Shown: piece after piece, positions 40,931-51,312 of the stretch
Position numbering within the stretch: the first letter of the stretch is position 1
Layout of the letters: each line of letters starts with the position of its first letter
Assembly: GCF_003626535.1 (NCBI RefSeq)
Contig: NZ_RBAL01000016.1
Location: 62,001-126,000, forward strand
Reading direction: 5' to 3'
Source: Streptomyces hoynatensis
GTDB lineage: Bacteria; Actinomycetota; Actinomycetes; Streptomycetales; Streptomycetaceae
DNA length: 64,000 nucleotides
Made by a program: the position numbers and the translations under genes
Notes under the pieces: model-generated
Told to the model about the DNA's origin: nothing
Databases searched by the model: none
What the model saw: only the letters and a program-made list of their open reading frames with translations

Positions 40931-41618
40931 GATCGGACCGCACGGAGCCCCAGCGGCCGAGCGGCCAGCCGATCCACTCGACCCGGCCGATCACCTTGTC
41001 CTCGGGGACGGTGCCGCCCCCAGGCGAGCCGAGGTACTGCCTGGAGTCCGCCGAGTCGGAACGGTGATCACCCATCACCCACAACCGTCCCTCGGGCACC
41101 TGGATATCAAACCTGACATTCGAAGGCTTGTCCCCCGGATAGATGTACGGCTCGTCGAGAGCTTCGCCGTTCACTTCGATACGCCCCTCGGCGTCGCAGC
41201 AGCTGACCCGGTCCCCGCCGACCCCGATGACCCGCTTCACGTAGTCGGACTCCGCGGGCCTGGCGAGGCCGACCGCGGCGGCGGCGCCGCGCAGCAGGCC
41301 GGTCAGCAGGCCGCCGTCGGAGGACTCGGCCGAGAACGACCCCGCTCCGTCGAAGACGACGATGTCGCCGCGCTGGACGTCGTGCCCGAAGCGGTAGGCG
41401 AGCCGGTTGACCAGCACCCGGTCCCCGACCTGCAGCGTGCCCTCCATCGAACCGCTCGGGATCAGGAAGGGCTGCATCACGTAGGCGCTCACCAGCGAGG
41501 TGGCCAGCACCGTGCACAACAGGGCCGTGACCCACAGACGCACCGAGCGCGACCGCCACCACCGCCCCTGGCGGGAGCTCTGGTCGCGCTCGGGGACCTG
41601 CGCGTCTGATTCCGTCAC
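40923..41618 (-). CDS. lepB: Type I signal peptidase (first of four), single-anchor form
   Basis: Signal peptidase of 231 residues from the GTG at 41618 (longer in-frame starts up to 41687 exist, and no strong ribosome site decides). One N-terminal anchor (LWVTALLCTVLATSLVSAYV), Ser in IPSGSMEGTLQVGDRVLVN, Lys in YVKRVIGVGGDRV, and MGDHRSDSADSR. Unlike the other three it ends soon after the last conserved box and has no C-terminal membrane segment. It is 28 bp from rplS by the GTG start. Confidence 0.9.
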   Translation of the reverse strand: MTESDAQVPERDQSSRQGRWWRSRSVRLWVTALLCTVLATSLVSAYVMQPFLIPSGSMEGTLQVGDRVLVNRLAYRFGHDVQRGDIVVFDGAGSFSAESSDGGLLTGLLRGAAAAVGLARPAESDYVKRVIGVGGDRVSCCDAEGRIEVNGEALDEPYIYPGDKPSNVRFDIQVPEGRLWVMGDHRSDSADSRQYLGSPGGGTVPEDKVIGRVEWIGWPLGRWGSVRSDHG

Positions 41619-41646
41619 GCCGCGATGGTATACGGCGGCGGAACGG

Positions 41647-41994
41647 TCAGTTCTCGCGCTTCTCCTTGATCTTGGCGGCCTTGCCACGCAGGTTGCGCAG
41701 GTAGTAGAGCTTCGCCCGGCGCACCGCGCCGCGGGTGACGAGCTCGATCTTCTCCACGACGGGCGTGTGCACCGGGAAGGTGCGCTCCACGCCGACGCCG
41801 AAGCTGACCTTGCGCACGGTGAAGGTCTCGCGGACCCCCGAGCCCTGGCGGCGGATGACGACGCCCTTGAACTGCTGGACCCGGGAGCGGTTGCCCTCGA
41901 TGACCCGGACGTGGACGTTGATGGTGTCGCCCGGGCGGAAGGCCGGGATGTCCTCGCGCAGGGAGGCGGAATCGACGCTGTCGAGGAGGTTCAT
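41647..41994 (-). CDS. rplS: 50S ribosomal protein L19
   Basis: L19 of 115 residues, at the 30S-50S interface. RPGDTINVHVRVIEGNRSRV and GVVIRRQGSGVRETFTVRK are typical; the basic end KLYYLRNLRGKAAKIKEK is present. ATG at 41994. The 142-bp spacer from trmD contains two hairpins, so rplS may have its own control. Confidence 0.96.
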   Translation of the reverse strand: MNLLDSVDSASLREDIPAFRPGDTINVHVRVIEGNRSRVQQFKGVVIRRQGSGVRETFTVRKVSFGVGVERTFPVHTPVVEKIELVTRGAVRRAKLYYLRNLRGKAAKIKEKREN

Positions 41995-42011
41995 GACCTG
42001 CTGCTCTCTTC

Positions 42012-42077
42012 GCTGATGCCACAGGTCATCAGCGGAATCTTCCGTTGGTGGGGATGCCTTCGGGCTCGGCGAGCCCG
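42012..42077 (-). promoter_or_regulatory. Two hairpins in the rplS leader
   Basis: GCTGATG/CATCAGC (42012-42018/42027-42033) and CGGGCTC/GAGCCCG (42061-42067/42071-42077) lie between trmD and rplS. They could uncouple abundant L19 synthesis from scarce TrmD. Function inferred from position. Confidence 0.4.
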
Positions 42078-42136
42078 GCGGGCCGCGGTCCCCCTGTGGC
42101 AGGGTCGCGCGCCGGACAGGATCGTGAGCCAGCCGC

Positions 42137-42964
42137 CTATTCTTCCATGCCGTCGGACGCGCGCCCAAATCGGCCGTCGGGCCCCGGCCGCCAGCCGAGC
42201 TCGGCCAGCGTCGCCCGGTCCTCGCGGTCCAGCGCCTCGGGGGCGCAACGCGCCAGCAGGTCGGGCCGGTTGAGCGCGGTCCTGCGCAGCGCCTCGTCCC
42301 GGCGCCAGCGGGCGATGCGCCCGTGGTGCCCGCTGATCAGCACCTCGGGAACCTCGCGCCCGCGCCACTCGGGGGGCTTGGTGTACACGGGGCCCTCGAG
42401 CAGGCCGGCCATCGCGCCCGGGGCGAAGGAGTCGTCGCGGTGGGAGTCGGCGTTGCCGAGCACGCCGGGCAGCAGCCGCGCGATCGCCTCGACCATCACC
42501 AGGACCGGGGCCTCGCCGCCGGCGAGCACGTAGTCGCCGATGGACAGCTCCCTGAGGTCGAGACGGGCCCCGTACTCCTCCATCACCCGGCCGTCGATGC
42601 CCTCGTAGCGCGCGGGCGTGAAGACCAGCCAGGGCGCCGCCGCCAGCTCGACCGCCAGCTCCTGGGTGAACGGGCGCCCGCTGGGCGTCGGCACGATCAC
42701 CACGGGTTCCGCGGCGCCTTCCCCCTCCCGCGGGGGGTCGGAGAGCACGGCGTCCAGCGCCTCGCCCCAGGGCTCCGGCTTCATCACCATGCCGGGACCG
42801 CCCCCGTAGGGCGTGTCGTCGACGGTGTGGTGGCGGTCGTGCGCCCAGCCGCGCAGGTCGTGCACCCGGACGTCGAGCCGGCCCCGGGCGCGGGCCTTGC
42901 CGACCAGCGAGACGTTCAGCGGCTCCAGGTACTCGGGGAAGATCGTGACCACGTCGATCCTCAC
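42137..42964 (-). CDS. trmD: tRNA (guanine37-N1)-methyltransferase
   Basis: SPOUT-class methyltransferase of 275 residues that makes m1G37 in tRNA. The knotted SAM site is readable in YVLAGGEAPVLVMVEAIARL, followed by SFAPGAMAGLLEGPVYTKPP and VLISGHHGRI. GTG start at 42964. Part of the rpsP-KH-rimM-trmD-rplS operon order shared by most bacteria. Confidence 0.95.
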   Translation of the reverse strand: MRIDVVTIFPEYLEPLNVSLVGKARARGRLDVRVHDLRGWAHDRHHTVDDTPYGGGPGMVMKPEPWGEALDAVLSDPPREGEGAAEPVVIVPTPSGRPFTQELAVELAAAPWLVFTPARYEGIDGRVMEEYGARLDLRELSIGDYVLAGGEAPVLVMVEAIARLLPGVLGNADSHRDDSFAPGAMAGLLEGPVYTKPPEWRGREVPEVLISGHHGRIARWRRDEALRRTALNRPDLLARCAPEALDREDRATLAELGWRPGPDGRFGRASDGMEE

Positions 42965-43034
42965 GAGGGCCTCCCACCCGCGCGAAGGCCGGCCCGGCGC
43001 CCCCGCCCGTGTGCGGCCCGGGGGATGCGGCGGC

Positions 43035-43619
43035 TCATCCCTCCTCCCCCGCGGCGCCCCGGTCCCCCGGGGTGCCTTCCGCCCCCGGCTCCCCGGGGCC
43101 TGCGCCCTCCGGCTCCTCGAGCAGGCCGGGCGGGGGCGCGACCACCACGCGGCGGCCGGGCAGGTCGATCTCCGGGACCAGTTCGGCGACGAACGGGATC
43201 ATGGCCTCGCCACCCTCGGGGCGGGCCACGATGAGCAGGTCCTGGCTCGGCAGGTGCGCGATCTCGCCGATGGTGCCGACCCGCCGGCCCTCCTCGGTGA
43301 CCACCTCCAGGCCGACCAGCTGGTGGTCGTAGAACTCCTCGGGGTCCTCGGGGAGTTCCCCGGGGTCCACCTCGGCGACCAGCAGCGTGTTGCGGAGGGC
43401 CTCCGCCGCGGTGCGGTCGGTGACGCCCTCGAACCGCAGCAGCAGCCGCCCGCTGTGCACCCGGCCGCTCGCGATGGTCAGCGGTCCCGCAGAGGCGGGC
43501 TCGGTGCCGAGCACCGCGCCGGGCGCGAGCCGCGTCTCCGGCTCGTCGGTGCGCACCTCGACGGACACCTCGCCCCTGATGCCGTGGGCGCGGCCGATGC
43601 GCGCGACGACGACGTGCAC
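43035..43619 (-). CDS. rimM: Ribosome maturation factor RimM
   Basis: 16S rRNA-processing factor of 194 residues: N-terminal RimM domain (VVVARIGRAHGIRGEVSVE) and C-terminal PRC-barrel-like domain (QLVGLEVVTEEGRRVGTIGE). The last 35 residues are a Gly/Pro/Glu-rich extension. GTG start at 43619. A 19-bp hairpin lies between it and the upstream KH gene. Confidence 0.93.
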   Translation of the reverse strand: MHVVVARIGRAHGIRGEVSVEVRTDEPETRLAPGAVLGTEPASAGPLTIASGRVHSGRLLLRFEGVTDRTAAEALRNTLLVAEVDPGELPEDPEEFYDHQLVGLEVVTEEGRRVGTIGEIAHLPSQDLLIVARPEGGEAMIPFVAELVPEIDLPGRRVVVAPPPGLLEEPEGAGPGEPGAEGTPGDRGAAGEEG

Positions 43620-43665
43620 TGTGCTTCTTCTACCTCCCCCGGGCGTTCCACCCGGGCGTCGAGCG

Positions 43666-43705
43666 CCGAGGGCCGGGTGCGGCGGTCGCCGCGCCCGGCC
43701 CTCGG
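43666..43705 (-). terminator. 19-bp intra-operon hairpin between KH gene and rimM
   Basis: Positions 43666-43684 pair with 43687-43705, 19 bp with one T-G wobble and a 2-base tip. Within an otherwise continuous operon this is a candidate attenuator or RNA-processing site. Confidence 0.65.
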
Positions 43706-43724
43706 TGCGATGCCATCCGTGCCC

Positions 43725-43964
43725 TCAGCGGACCTCGTCCGCGTCGACCAGGTCGACCCGGATTCCCTTGCCGCCGAGCGCGCCCACGACCGTGCGCAGC
43801 GAGCGCGCGGTGCGGCCGTTGCGGCCGATCACCTTGCCCAGGTCGTCGGGGTGTACCCGGACTTCGAGCACACGCCCGCGGCGCAGCGTGCGCGAGGCGA
43901 CCTGGACCTCGTCGGGGTGGTCGACGATGCCCTTTACCAGGTGCTCCAGGGCCTCTTCGAGCAT
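43725..43964 (-). CDS. khpA: KH-domain RNA-binding protein KhpA
   Basis: RNA-binding protein of 79 residues with a single KH domain; the GxxG-type loop is VIGRNGRTARSLRTVV. Its usual place is between rpsP and rimM. In other bacteria KhpA partners KhpB and binds many RNAs; no function has been shown here. Starts one base after rpsP ends. Confidence 0.92.
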   Translation of the reverse strand: MLEEALEHLVKGIVDHPDEVQVASRTLRRGRVLEVRVHPDDLGKVIGRNGRTARSLRTVVGALGGKGIRVDLVDADEVR

Positions 43965-43965
43965 C

Positions 43966-44406
43966 TCAGCCCTCAGCCGACTCGGCCGCGGCCTCGGGGG
44001 CCTCGGCGTCCGCCTTCTTCTCGGCCTTCTTCGCCCGCGGGGTGATGGCCTCGCCCCGCGGCTCGCCGCCGGTCTCCTTGGCGGCGGCCTCGAAGAGGGC
44101 GCGCTTGTCGGGCTTGGGCTCGGCGACCTTCAGGGGCGGCGGCGCCGGCAGACCCTTGAACTTCTGCCAGTCGCCGGTCGCCTTGAGGATGGCCAGCACC
44201 GGCTCGGTCGGCTGCGCGCCGACGCCGAGCCAGTACTGCACGCGGTCCGAGTCGACCTCGATGCGCGAGGGGTTCTGCACCGGGTGGTACAGGCCCAGCT
44301 CCTCGATCGCGCGCCCGTCCCTGCGGGTACGCGAGTCGGCGACGACGATGCGGTAGTGCGGCGAACGGATCTTGCCCAGTCGCTTCAGTTTGATCTTGAC
44401 TGCCAC
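43966..44406 (-). CDS. rpsP: 30S ribosomal protein S16
   Basis: S16 of 146 residues: MAVKIKLKRLGKIRSPHYRI and VADSRTRRDGRAIEELGLY are diagnostic. The C-terminal 60 residues are an Ala/Lys/Glu-rich extension found in high-GC actinobacteria. First gene of the rpsP-khpA-rimM-trmD operon; the 166-bp region upstream should contain its promoter. Confidence 0.95.
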   Translation of the reverse strand: MAVKIKLKRLGKIRSPHYRIVVADSRTRRDGRAIEELGLYHPVQNPSRIEVDSDRVQYWLGVGAQPTEPVLAILKATGDWQKFKGLPAPPPLKVAEPKPDKRALFEAAAKETGGEPRGEAITPRAKKAEKKADAEAPEAAAESAEG

Positions 44407-44572
44407 GGGTGTGGTGTCTCCTGCGTGTTGACGTGGTGGGCCCCCGGAATCCCCGAGGGGGACGGTCGTCGCGTGGGGATGCGGCGCCGGCAGGCCCGAT
44501 GGACGCGTCAGCCGGAGGAGAGAGGGGTCCTGTACGACTGCCGAGTTCAGCCGATTATTCTGCCACAGCCCG

Positions 44573-45172
44573 TCAGGACGACGCCGCCACGGTCATGGCC
44601 TCCGCGATCTGGAACGGCTTCTTGCAGGCGCCGCACACGATCGGGGCCTGGGCGAGCACCGAGGGCACCACCCGGACGTTGCGCCCGCACTCGCAGACGG
44701 CCTTCACGCGGACGCCGCCCCCGGAGGAGCCGTGCCGCGCGGCGGGCCCGCGGAAACTGCGGGCGGTGTCCGTCTCGGTCGCGGCGACGTGCGCCTTGAG
44801 CGCGCGCTGGAGGCGTTCGGAGGTGGGCCGGTACCTGCGGCGGGTCTCCGGCGTCATCGTGACCAGCGAGAACCCGCTGCTGGGGTGCGGGTCCTCGGCG
44901 TGCTCCAGCCCGAGCTCCTCGGCGATCGCGAGGAACCTGCGGTTGTGATAGCGCCCCGCGCGGGAGGTGTCCCTGACCCCCCGGGCGGCGGCGATGCCGT
45001 GCACTGCCTCGTGCAGCAGCCTTTCGAAGGAGAGCTCGGAGCCGCACGCGGACGAGGACTCTCCGATCAGCGATTCGGGTGCGGCCAAATCCGGCAGCTC
45101 CGGGTGGTGCCGTTGAATGTCGGCCCACGCGTGTGCCAGCTCGGCGGCGAGAACTGGTGGTGTCGTGCTCAC
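44573..45172 (-). CDS. SprT-like zincin with C-terminal zinc ribbon
   Basis: Protein of 199 residues not named with certainty. It carries the zinc-protease motif HEAVH (54-58) followed by a third potential ligand His76 in GRYHNRRF, the pattern of SprT-like metallopeptidases. A C-terminal zinc ribbon uses Cys160/Cys162 and Cys180/Cys183 (CECGRNV...VCGACKKPF). GTG at 45172 was chosen; the ribosome site is weak and an upstream TTG is possible. It lies between proS and rpsP on the same strand. A role resembling DNA-protein crosslink proteases is inference from fold only. Confidence 0.75.
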   Translation of the reverse strand: MSTTPPVLAAELAHAWADIQRHHPELPDLAAPESLIGESSSACGSELSFERLLHEAVHGIAAARGVRDTSRAGRYHNRRFLAIAEELGLEHAEDPHPSSGFSLVTMTPETRRRYRPTSERLQRALKAHVAATETDTARSFRGPAARHGSSGGGVRVKAVCECGRNVRVVPSVLAQAPIVCGACKKPFQIAEAMTVAASS

Positions 45173-45342
45173 GTCGTACCTAACGAGCAAGTCCCCCGGT
45201 GTGTTCCGATTCCGGGTCAAGTCCCCGAATTTGCACCTACCCGTCAGTTCGCGGCGCTTCCACCCGCTCTGGAACGCCGCGCTCACCCAGGGTGACCGCG
45301 GGCCGGGCCCGCGCACGGGCGCACCCCGGGCGGCCTGCGGGC

Positions 45343-45370
45343 GGGCCGCCGCCCGCAGGGGCGGCGGCCC
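45343..45370 (-). terminator. Terminator hairpin after proS
   Basis: 12-bp perfect stem, 45343-45354 with 45359-45370, loop of four, located 29 bp beyond the proS stop codon on the minus strand. GC-rich, no U-tract. Confidence 0.65.
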
Positions 45371-45398
45371 GATCCGGGAAGAATCCGGACGACCCGGC

Positions 45399-46814
45399 CT
45401 AGTACGAGCGGCCCACGATCGCCAGCGTGCCCGGGGCGTCGTCCGACTCGGGCACCGAACCGTCCTCGGCGACCAGGCAGCGCACGGAGACGGCGTCCTT
45501 GGCCAGCCGCTGCTCCCCCTCGGCGCCCAGCTCGGCCCACGGGATGCGGGCCCAGCCGCCGCGCGTGGCCACCTCGACCGCCTCCTCGATCGTTTGCACG
45601 TCCCGGGTGCGCCCCTCGCGCAGCTCGCGGGACTGGCGCAGCAGCAGCGCCTGGTCCTCCTCCAGCACCGTCGGCAGCAGCTTGGGCAACTGCTCGATGG
45701 AGACCGGCTCCTTGCCGCCCGGGATGCGGCGGGCGAGCATCGCGGTGCCCTCGGCCAGGTCCCGCGGCCCGATCTCCACGCGGACCGGCACGCCCTTCAG
45801 CTCCCAGTCCACCGCCCGGCGGCCGAAGGGGGTGTCGGTGCGGTCGTCGACCTCGGCCCTGATCCCGGCGGCGCCCAGCGCCGCGCCGAGCTCGCGGACC
45901 TTGGCGAGGACCGCCTCGTCGTCCTTGACCGCGAGCACGACGGCCTGCACCGGGGCGAGCCGCGGCGGCACGCGCAGCCCGTTGTCGTCGCCGTGGGTCA
46001 TGATCAGGCCGCCGACCATGCGGGTCGAGGAGCCCCAGGAGGTCTGCCACACCAGCTCGCGGCTGCCCTCCTTGGACAGGTAGCGGGTGTCGAAGGCCCG
46101 GGCGAAGTTCTGGCCGAGTTCATGGCTCGTGCCCATCTGGAGGGCCTTGCCGTCGCGCATCATGCCTTCGAGGGTCAGCGTGTTGATGGCCCCGGCGAAG
46201 CGCTCGGCCGGCGACTTCCGGCCCAGCACCACGTCGACGGCCAGCACGTTGACCATGAAGTCGGCGTAGACCTCGCGGTGGATGCGCGCGGCGTAGTCCC
46301 TGGCGTCCTCGTAGGTGGCGTGCGCCGTGTGCCCCTCCTGCCAGAGGAACTCCGTGGTGCGCAGGAACACCCGCGGGCGCATCTCCCAGCGGACCACGTT
46401 CGCCCACTGGTTGATCAGCAGCGGGAGGTCGCGGTAGCTCTGCACCCACTTGGCGAAGTAGTCGTTGATGATCATTTCCGAGGTCGGCCGGACGACCGCG
46501 GGCTCTTCGAGCTGCTTGCCGCCGCCGTGGGTGACCACCGCGAGCTCGGGGGCGAAGCCCTCGACGTGCTCGGCCTCCTTGACCATGTACGACTGCGGGA
46601 TGAACAGCGGGAAGTAGGCGTTGCGCGCGCCCGCCGCCTTGATGCGGGCGTCGATTTCGGACTGCATCCGCTCCCAGAGCCCGTACCCGTAAGGCCGGAT
46701 GACCATGGTGCCGCGGACCGGGCCGTTGTCGGCGAGCTCGGCCTTGCTGATCACGTCCTGGTACCAGCGCGGGAAGTCCTCCGCCTGGGGGGTGAGTACG
46801 GGAGCCTTAGCCAT
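45399..46814 (-). CDS. proS: Prolyl-tRNA synthetase (short, archaeal/eukaryote-like type)
   Basis: Class II synthetase of 471 residues charging tRNA-Pro. Motif 2 region includes VRWEMRPRVFLRTTEFLWQE, and motif 3 has GLIMTHGDDNGLRVPPRLAP. It lacks the bacterial editing insertion and therefore belongs to the shorter ProS type that many actinobacteria carry. ATG at 46814. Confidence 0.94.
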   Translation of the reverse strand: MAKAPVLTPQAEDFPRWYQDVISKAELADNGPVRGTMVIRPYGYGLWERMQSEIDARIKAAGARNAYFPLFIPQSYMVKEAEHVEGFAPELAVVTHGGGKQLEEPAVVRPTSEMIINDYFAKWVQSYRDLPLLINQWANVVRWEMRPRVFLRTTEFLWQEGHTAHATYEDARDYAARIHREVYADFMVNVLAVDVVLGRKSPAERFAGAINTLTLEGMMRDGKALQMGTSHELGQNFARAFDTRYLSKEGSRELVWQTSWGSSTRMVGGLIMTHGDDNGLRVPPRLAPVQAVVLAVKDDEAVLAKVRELGAALGAAGIRAEVDDRTDTPFGRRAVDWELKGVPVRVEIGPRDLAEGTAMLARRIPGGKEPVSIEQLPKLLPTVLEEDQALLLRQSRELREGRTRDVQTIEEAVEVATRGGWARIPWAELGAEGEQRLAKDAVSVRCLVAEDGSVPESDDAPGTLAIVGRSY

Positions 46815-46884
46815 GGCGGAGATGGTACGGGGCCGCGGGGCCCGAGCGTGAATCGGGCGGTCCCACGGCCCCTTGAGACGGTCC

Positions 46885-48432
<1,548 letters not shown>

Positions 48433-48529
48433 GGCGCTGGCGGGTCCTTACAGATCGTGGGGCAAGTCGTCATTCGGTGCCCTCCAGGGTATCGGGCCCG
48501 CGCCCGTACGGTCAGCCCACGGCGGAGGG

Positions 48530-48574
48530 CCGCCCGCCCCGCCCCGCCGCCTCCCGGCCCCGGGGCGGGGGCGG
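48530..48574 (-). terminator. Possible glnD terminator
   Basis: Immediately past the glnD stop, CCGCCC-rich DNA (from 48530) faces GGGGCGGGGGCGG (48562-48574), forming an imperfect GC-rich hairpin. Confidence 0.4.
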
Positions 48575-48575
48575 C

Positions 48576-51239
48576 TCAGCCCGCCGCGAGCGCCCGCTGC
48601 AGGTCGCGGGCGAGCCCGGCCGCCTCCGCGGCGGGAAGGGGGGCTCCCTCGACGCCGGTGACGTAGAAGGCGTCCACGGCGTTGGCACCCAGCGTGCTGA
48701 CGTGCGCGCTGCGGACCACGACCCCGGCCGCGTCCAGCGCGCGGCCGATGCGGTGCAGCAGCCCCGGGGCGTCCTGGGCGCGCACCTCGATGACGGTGGC
48801 CACCCGGGAGCCGCCGGGGGCCACCGAGACGGCGGGCGGCGGCGCCTGCGGGGAGCGGCGGCGCGGCCTGCGGTAGGCGGCCTCGCGCTCGGCGAGCCTG
48901 GCCTCGATGTCGAGGGAACCCTCCAGGGCGCGCACCAGGTCGGCCCGCAGCCGCTCCGCGGAGGGCAGCGAGCCGAACTCGGCGGCCACCCGCCAGTTCA
49001 GCAGCAGGACCGGCCCCTGCTCCGCCGGGTCCAGGGAGCGCAGCTCGGCCGAGCGGACGGTGAGCCGGTGCAGCGCCAGGACCCCGGCCACGGCGGGCAG
49101 CACGCCCGGCCGCTCGGGCAGGGCGAGCAGCAGCTCGACGCCCACGGGCTCCTCGCCCGGCGGTGCCTCCCGCGCCGGGTCGGCCGGGTCGCGCCCCGGG
49201 TCGGGCCCCGGGTCCTCCGGCCGCGGGCGCAGGCTCAGCACGGGGCCGCCGGTGCGGACGGCCTCGAAGGCGAGCCGCTCCGCGGCGGCCGACGGCCGCG
49301 AGGCGGCAGGGTGCGCCCCTGGCTCCGGGCTGTGCCCCTGGCCCCCGGCCGCCCCCGGCGCCCGGCCGCCCCGCACCCCTCCCCTCGCGGCGTCCTCCGC
49401 CGTGTCCCCCGTTGCGTCCCCCGCCTCCGCGTCGCTCCCCGGCCCGGCCCCCGCCAGGCTCCCCGCCGCGGGCCCGGGGCCGCCGGCCTCCAGACCCGCG
49501 GCCACCCGCTTGACCAGGTCGGCGACGAGCGAGGCGCGCCAGGGCGACCAGGCGGCCGGGCCCGTGGCGAGGGCGTCGGCCTCGGTCAGCGCGTGCAGCA
49601 GTTCGAGGGTGCCGAGGTCGCGCACGGCCTCGGCGACCGTGGCGACGGTCGCCGGATCGTCGAGATCGCGCCTGGTGGCCGTCTCGACGAGCAGCAGGTG
49701 GTGCCTGACCAGCGTGCCGAGCACCCCGGCGTCCGCGGCGGGGAAGCCCATCCGGGTGGCCATGTCCCGGGCAATCGTCTCCCCGGTGCGGCTGTGGTCG
49801 CCGGGCCAGCCCTTGCCCATGTCGTGCAGGAGGGCGGCGACGAGCAGCAGGTCGGGGCGGCGGACGCGGCGGGTGAGGGCCGAGGCGCGCACCGCGGTCT
49901 CCACGAGGTGGCGGTCGACGGTCCAGCGGTGTACGGCGTTGCGCTGCGGGCGGCAGCGGACCCGCTCCCAGTCGGGCAGCAGCCCCGTGATCAGCCCCGC
50001 GGCGTCCAGCGCCTCCCACACCGGCACGGCGGAGGGCCCGGCGCCGAGCAGGGTGACGAACTGCTCGCGGGCCTCGGCGGGCCAGGGCACCGGCAGGGCG
50101 GCGCTCTGCCCGGCCGCCGCGGTCATGGCGTGCACGGCGGGCAGCGCGAGCGGAAGCCCGGCCTGGGCGGCCGCGGCGGCGGCGCGCAACGGCAGCACGG
50201 GGTCGCGGTCGGGGCGCGCGGTGCGGGCCAGCACCACCTCACCCTCCTGCTCGACGACCCCCTCGGCGAGCGGCGTGCGCTCGGGCGCCTGCCCGCGCCG
50301 GCCGGCCCTGGCCGGCAGCAGGCCGCGGCGCCCGCGGCGCGCCGAGCGCGCGCGCAGCACCCGGCCGACCTCGCGCCAGGTGACGTCCGAGGCGTAGGAG
50401 ATGGTGCGCCCCGCCTCGTAGACCTGGCGCAGCAGCGCGTCGGCGTCCGACAGGCCGAGGGCGGCGGCGACCTGGTCCTGGTCCTCCAGGGCGAGCCGGT
50501 CGGTGGCCCGGCCGGTGGCCAGGTGCAGGGCGTCGCGGACGTCGAGGAGGACGTTGCGCGCCGCGTCGAGGCCCTGCCGCGGGGCGTCGGCCACCCAGGA
50601 GGCGGCGACGGCGCGCAGCGCGGTGGCGTCGCGGAGGCCGCCGCGGGTCTCCTTCAGGTCGGGTTCGAGGAGGAACGGCAGCTCGCCCTGCCTGCGGGCC
50701 CGTTCCGCGGTGAGCTCGCGCAGCTCGAACAGCCTGGTCGGGGCCTTGGCGCGCCACTGCGCGAGCACGGCGGTGCGCAGCTCCGCGGTGAGCGAGGCGT
50801 CGCCCGCCAGGTGTCTCGCGTCGAGCAGCCCGAGGTGGACCTTCAGGTCCTCGGCGGCGGCCCGGTGGGCCTCGGCCAGGGTGCGCACCGAGTGGTCGAG
50901 GGCGATGCCCAGGTCCCACACCGGATACCAGAGCCGGTCGGCGAGGGCGGCCACCTCGGCGCGCCCCCCGCCGCCCTCGTGCAGCAGGAGCAGGTCGAGG
51001 TCGCTGCGCGGCGACAGCTCCCCGCGCCCGTAGCCGCCCACGGCGACCAGGGCGGCGCGGCCCTGGCGCGGGGCGGCGGCGAAGAGCCCGGCCAGCCACT
51101 CGTCGGTCAGGCGGGCCAGCGCGGCGCGACGCGGCGGGCCCGGCCGCTCCTCCGAGGTGAGGAGGCGCAGCCGGGCCGCCGCGTAACCGCCGCCGGTTTC
51201 CGTCTCGTCGCCGCCGGTTCCGGCGGTTGGAGCCGTCAT
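48576..51239 (-). CDS. glnD: PII uridylyltransferase/adenylyltransferase GlnD
   Basis: Nitrogen-sensing enzyme of 887 residues that nucleotidylates the PII protein. The nucleotidyltransferase domain shows GGYGRGELSPRSDLDLLLLH; the central HD domain shows LLVAALLHDMGKGWPGDHS; two C-terminal ACT domains follow (PERPGVLPAVAGVL and DAPGLLHRIGRALD). Between HD and ACT lies an unusually long Gly/Ala/Pro-rich stretch of about 90 residues. In Streptomyces PII is adenylylated rather than uridylylated, according to what I know of S. coelicolor. It is the last gene of amtB-glnK-glnD. Confidence 0.94.
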   Translation of the reverse strand: MTAPTAGTGGDETETGGGYAAARLRLLTSEERPGPPRRAALARLTDEWLAGLFAAAPRQGRAALVAVGGYGRGELSPRSDLDLLLLHEGGGGRAEVAALADRLWYPVWDLGIALDHSVRTLAEAHRAAAEDLKVHLGLLDARHLAGDASLTAELRTAVLAQWRAKAPTRLFELRELTAERARRQGELPFLLEPDLKETRGGLRDATALRAVAASWVADAPRQGLDAARNVLLDVRDALHLATGRATDRLALEDQDQVAAALGLSDADALLRQVYEAGRTISYASDVTWREVGRVLRARSARRGRRGLLPARAGRRGQAPERTPLAEGVVEQEGEVVLARTARPDRDPVLPLRAAAAAAQAGLPLALPAVHAMTAAAGQSAALPVPWPAEAREQFVTLLGAGPSAVPVWEALDAAGLITGLLPDWERVRCRPQRNAVHRWTVDRHLVETAVRASALTRRVRRPDLLLVAALLHDMGKGWPGDHSRTGETIARDMATRMGFPAADAGVLGTLVRHHLLLVETATRRDLDDPATVATVAEAVRDLGTLELLHALTEADALATGPAAWSPWRASLVADLVKRVAAGLEAGGPGPAAGSLAGAGPGSDAEAGDATGDTAEDAARGGVRGGRAPGAAGGQGHSPEPGAHPAASRPSAAAERLAFEAVRTGGPVLSLRPRPEDPGPDPGRDPADPAREAPPGEEPVGVELLLALPERPGVLPAVAGVLALHRLTVRSAELRSLDPAEQGPVLLLNWRVAAEFGSLPSAERLRADLVRALEGSLDIEARLAEREAAYRRPRRRSPQAPPPAVSVAPGGSRVATVIEVRAQDAPGLLHRIGRALDAAGVVVRSAHVSTLGANAVDAFYVTGVEGAPLPAAEAAGLARDLQRALAAG

Positions 51240-51312
51240 GCGGTAGCCAACTCCCGTCGTCGTGGTCGGGTGGTTTCCCGGCCCTTGCCGGGGTGTGGGC
51301 GAGGGGTCACCG

